Source: Thermoleophilia bacterium
GTDB taxonomy: Bacteria; Actinomycetota; Thermoleophilia; Miltoncostaeales; Miltoncostaeaceae
Assembly: GCA_029861485.1 (NCBI GenBank)
Contig: JAOTZF010000100.1
Span: 1-6,846 of the forward strand
Reading direction: 5' to 3'
DNA: 6,846 bases
Shown: positions 6,349 through 6,846 of the stretch, piece by piece
Numbering within the stretch: position 1 is the stretch's first letter
Layout of the letters: the number at the start of each line of letters is the position of its first letter
The notes under the pieces: model-generated
Told to the model about the DNA's origin: nothing
The model's input: only the letters and a program-made list of their open reading frames with translations
Database searches by the model: none
Made by a program: the position numbers and the translations under genes

Positions 6349-6482
6349 AGGCCGGTGTGCACCTACGCTATTGCTTCCCGCCTGACGCATTCACTCCCCA
6401 CCAGGATGGGTTTGCCTGTACGGGCGAACGGGACCGGTTTGAGCGGTGCTTTGGAACCCTCCAAGCGAAACCAGATGGCGCT

Positions 6483-6492
6483 GCTAGCCTCG
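6483..6492 (+). promoter_or_regulatory. Promoter-like 10-mer before the second AsnB-like gene
   Basis: GCTAGCCTCG is identical to 225-234 upstream of the acetyltransferase gene. Its TAGCCT core (6485-6490) fits a -10 box and lies 10 bases before an ATG at 6501, the start of a 13-codon ORF. No good -35 is visible at the usual distance. The same motif at nearly the same distance from an ATG in two places supports a real promoter element whose transcripts begin at or near an ATG. Confidence 0.4.
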
Positions 6493-6500
6493 ATTTGCGC

Positions 6501-6542
6501 ATGACCATCCTCTTCGGATCACGCGGCGAGGGTCGCGCCTGA
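6501..6542 (+). CDS. Possible 13-codon leader ORF upstream of the second AsnB-like gene
   Basis: ATG at 6501 opens a 13-codon ORF (MTILFGSRGEGRA) ending in TGA at 6540-6542, four bases before the AsnB-like ATG and in a different frame from it. With a transcription start about 7 bases after the TAGCCT box, this ATG would be at or near the mRNA 5' end, so ribosomes could load without a Shine-Dalgarno and re-initiate on the downstream gene. It contains no Asn codons, so it is not an asparagine attenuator. It is too short to support by coding statistics and may be chance. Confidence 0.25.
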   Translation: MTILFGSRGEGRA

Positions 6543-6546
6543 GCTG

Positions 6547-6846
6547 ATGTGTGGGATCTGCGGCATCCTGGGCGTCGAATCCTCCGGCGAATCGCTGGGA
6601 GCGATGCTCGGCACCATCGTTCACCGCGGTCCCGACGCCGAAGGCCGGCTCGAGCGGCCGGGCACGGCGCTGGGCATGCGTCGCCTCGCGATCATCGACC
6701 TGGTCGGCGGCGATCAGCCGATCTTCAATGAGGACGGCACGGTTGCAACCGTCTTCAACGGAGAGATCTACAACTTCGTCGAGCTGCGCGATGAGCTGAT
6801 TCGCGAGGGGCACAGGTTCACGACGCGCTCGGATACCGAGGTGCTC
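6547..6846 (+). CDS. Second AsnB-like asparagine synthetase / amidotransferase, N-terminal part (3' truncated by window)
   Basis: One hundred codons are visible before the window ends. They form the start of a class II (Ntn) glutaminase domain of the asparagine synthetase family: nucleophile Cys2 in MCGICGILG, HRGPDAEG (27-33), RRLAIIDL (45-52), QPIFNEDG, the canonical FNGEIYNF (70-77) containing the oxyanion-hole Asn-Gly-Glu, and RSDTEVL at the end. Unlike the paralogue at 2174-4081, all glutaminase residues I can check are intact. The synthetase domain lies beyond the window. The ATG has only a distant GAGGG (6528-6532, 14 bases away), so initiation may depend on coupling to the small ORF just upstream. 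A role in glycan or precursor amidation is suggested by context only; true asparagine synthesis is equally possible. Confidence 0.88.
   Translation, partial: MCGICGILGVESSGESLGAMLGTIVHRGPDAEGRLERPGTALGMRRLAIIDLVGGDQPIFNEDGTVATVFNGEIYNFVELRDELIREGHRFTTRSDTEVL

Larger units (their letters stand above)
6336..6500. promoter_or_regulatory. Divergent intergenic region between the glycosylphosphotransferase and the second AsnB-like gene
   Basis: This is a 165-bp gene-free region between two oppositely oriented genes, so it should hold promoters for both. Toward the glycosylphosphotransferase, TAGCGT (minus strand, 6370-6365) fits a TAnnnT -10 box, but no clear -35 is visible. Toward the AsnB-like gene there is TAGCCT at 6485-6490. 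I see no convincing operator dyad, riboswitch or long inverted repeat. Confidence 0.4.

Noticed and set aside
6357..6542. 61-codon plus-strand frame running through the divergent intergenic region
   Set aside because: It starts over the ribosome-site region of the opposite gene and shows no domain or ribosome site; only its last 13 codons, from 6501, fit the promoter-like box.
1..6846. CRISPR array, tRNA, rRNA, insertion sequence or attachment site
   Set aside because: No regularly spaced direct repeats, cloverleaf-like segments, rRNA-like sequence, transposase ORF or flanking terminal inverted repeats were seen on either strand.

Overview
The window is a high-GC, densely packed stretch of bacterial DNA. 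It looks like part of an exopolysaccharide or cell-envelope glycan locus. Base composition, GTG start use, strong Ala/Arg/Pro bias and a probable leaderless gene suggest an actinobacterium, possibly Thermoleophilia (Solirubrobacterales-like). That placement is inferred from style only; no marker gene is present.

Left block, plus strand (1-2172). The window opens inside the last 31 codons of a secreted polysaccharide-lyase-like protein, followed by a very strong GC-rich terminator. A new transcription unit then begins with a candidate promoter placed so that translation would start at or next to the 5' end of the mRNA. It encodes a CelD/BcsL-type GNAT acetyltransferase and, 3 bp later, a second lyase-like secreted protein that is a paralogue of the truncated one.

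Central block, minus strand (6335 down to 2174). Three genes read in one direction and probably form an operon: a polyprenyl-phosphate glycosylphosphotransferase (the membrane enzyme that loads the first sugar onto the lipid carrier), an unrecognised proline/alanine-rich membrane protein with a coiled-coil-like stretch and two C-terminal membrane segments, and an AsnB-like glutamine amidotransferase of the roughly 630-residue size seen in surface-polysaccharide loci. This last gene converges on the lyase gene, with one base between the two stop codons.

Right edge (6336-6846). A divergent intergenic region separates the glycosyltransferase from a second AsnB-like gene on the plus strand, cut by the window end. 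That gene carries the same upstream 10-mer as the acetyltransferase gene, and a 13-codon mini-ORF ends four bases before its start codon.

A reasonable working model is glycan initiation (glycosylphosphotransferase), glycan or precursor modification (acetyltransferase, two amidotransferases), and extracellular glycan trimming or release (two lyase-like proteins). The main points for a second look are a substituted glutaminase oxyanion-hole motif in the first AsnB paralogue (Asn-Cys-Glu in place of Asn-Gly-Glu), the shared promoter-like element with leaderless or mini-ORF starts, and the unknown Pro/Ala-rich membrane protein inside the operon. I see no rRNA, tRNA, CRISPR array, transposase or insertion sequence, and no gene-free stretch longer than 300 bases.
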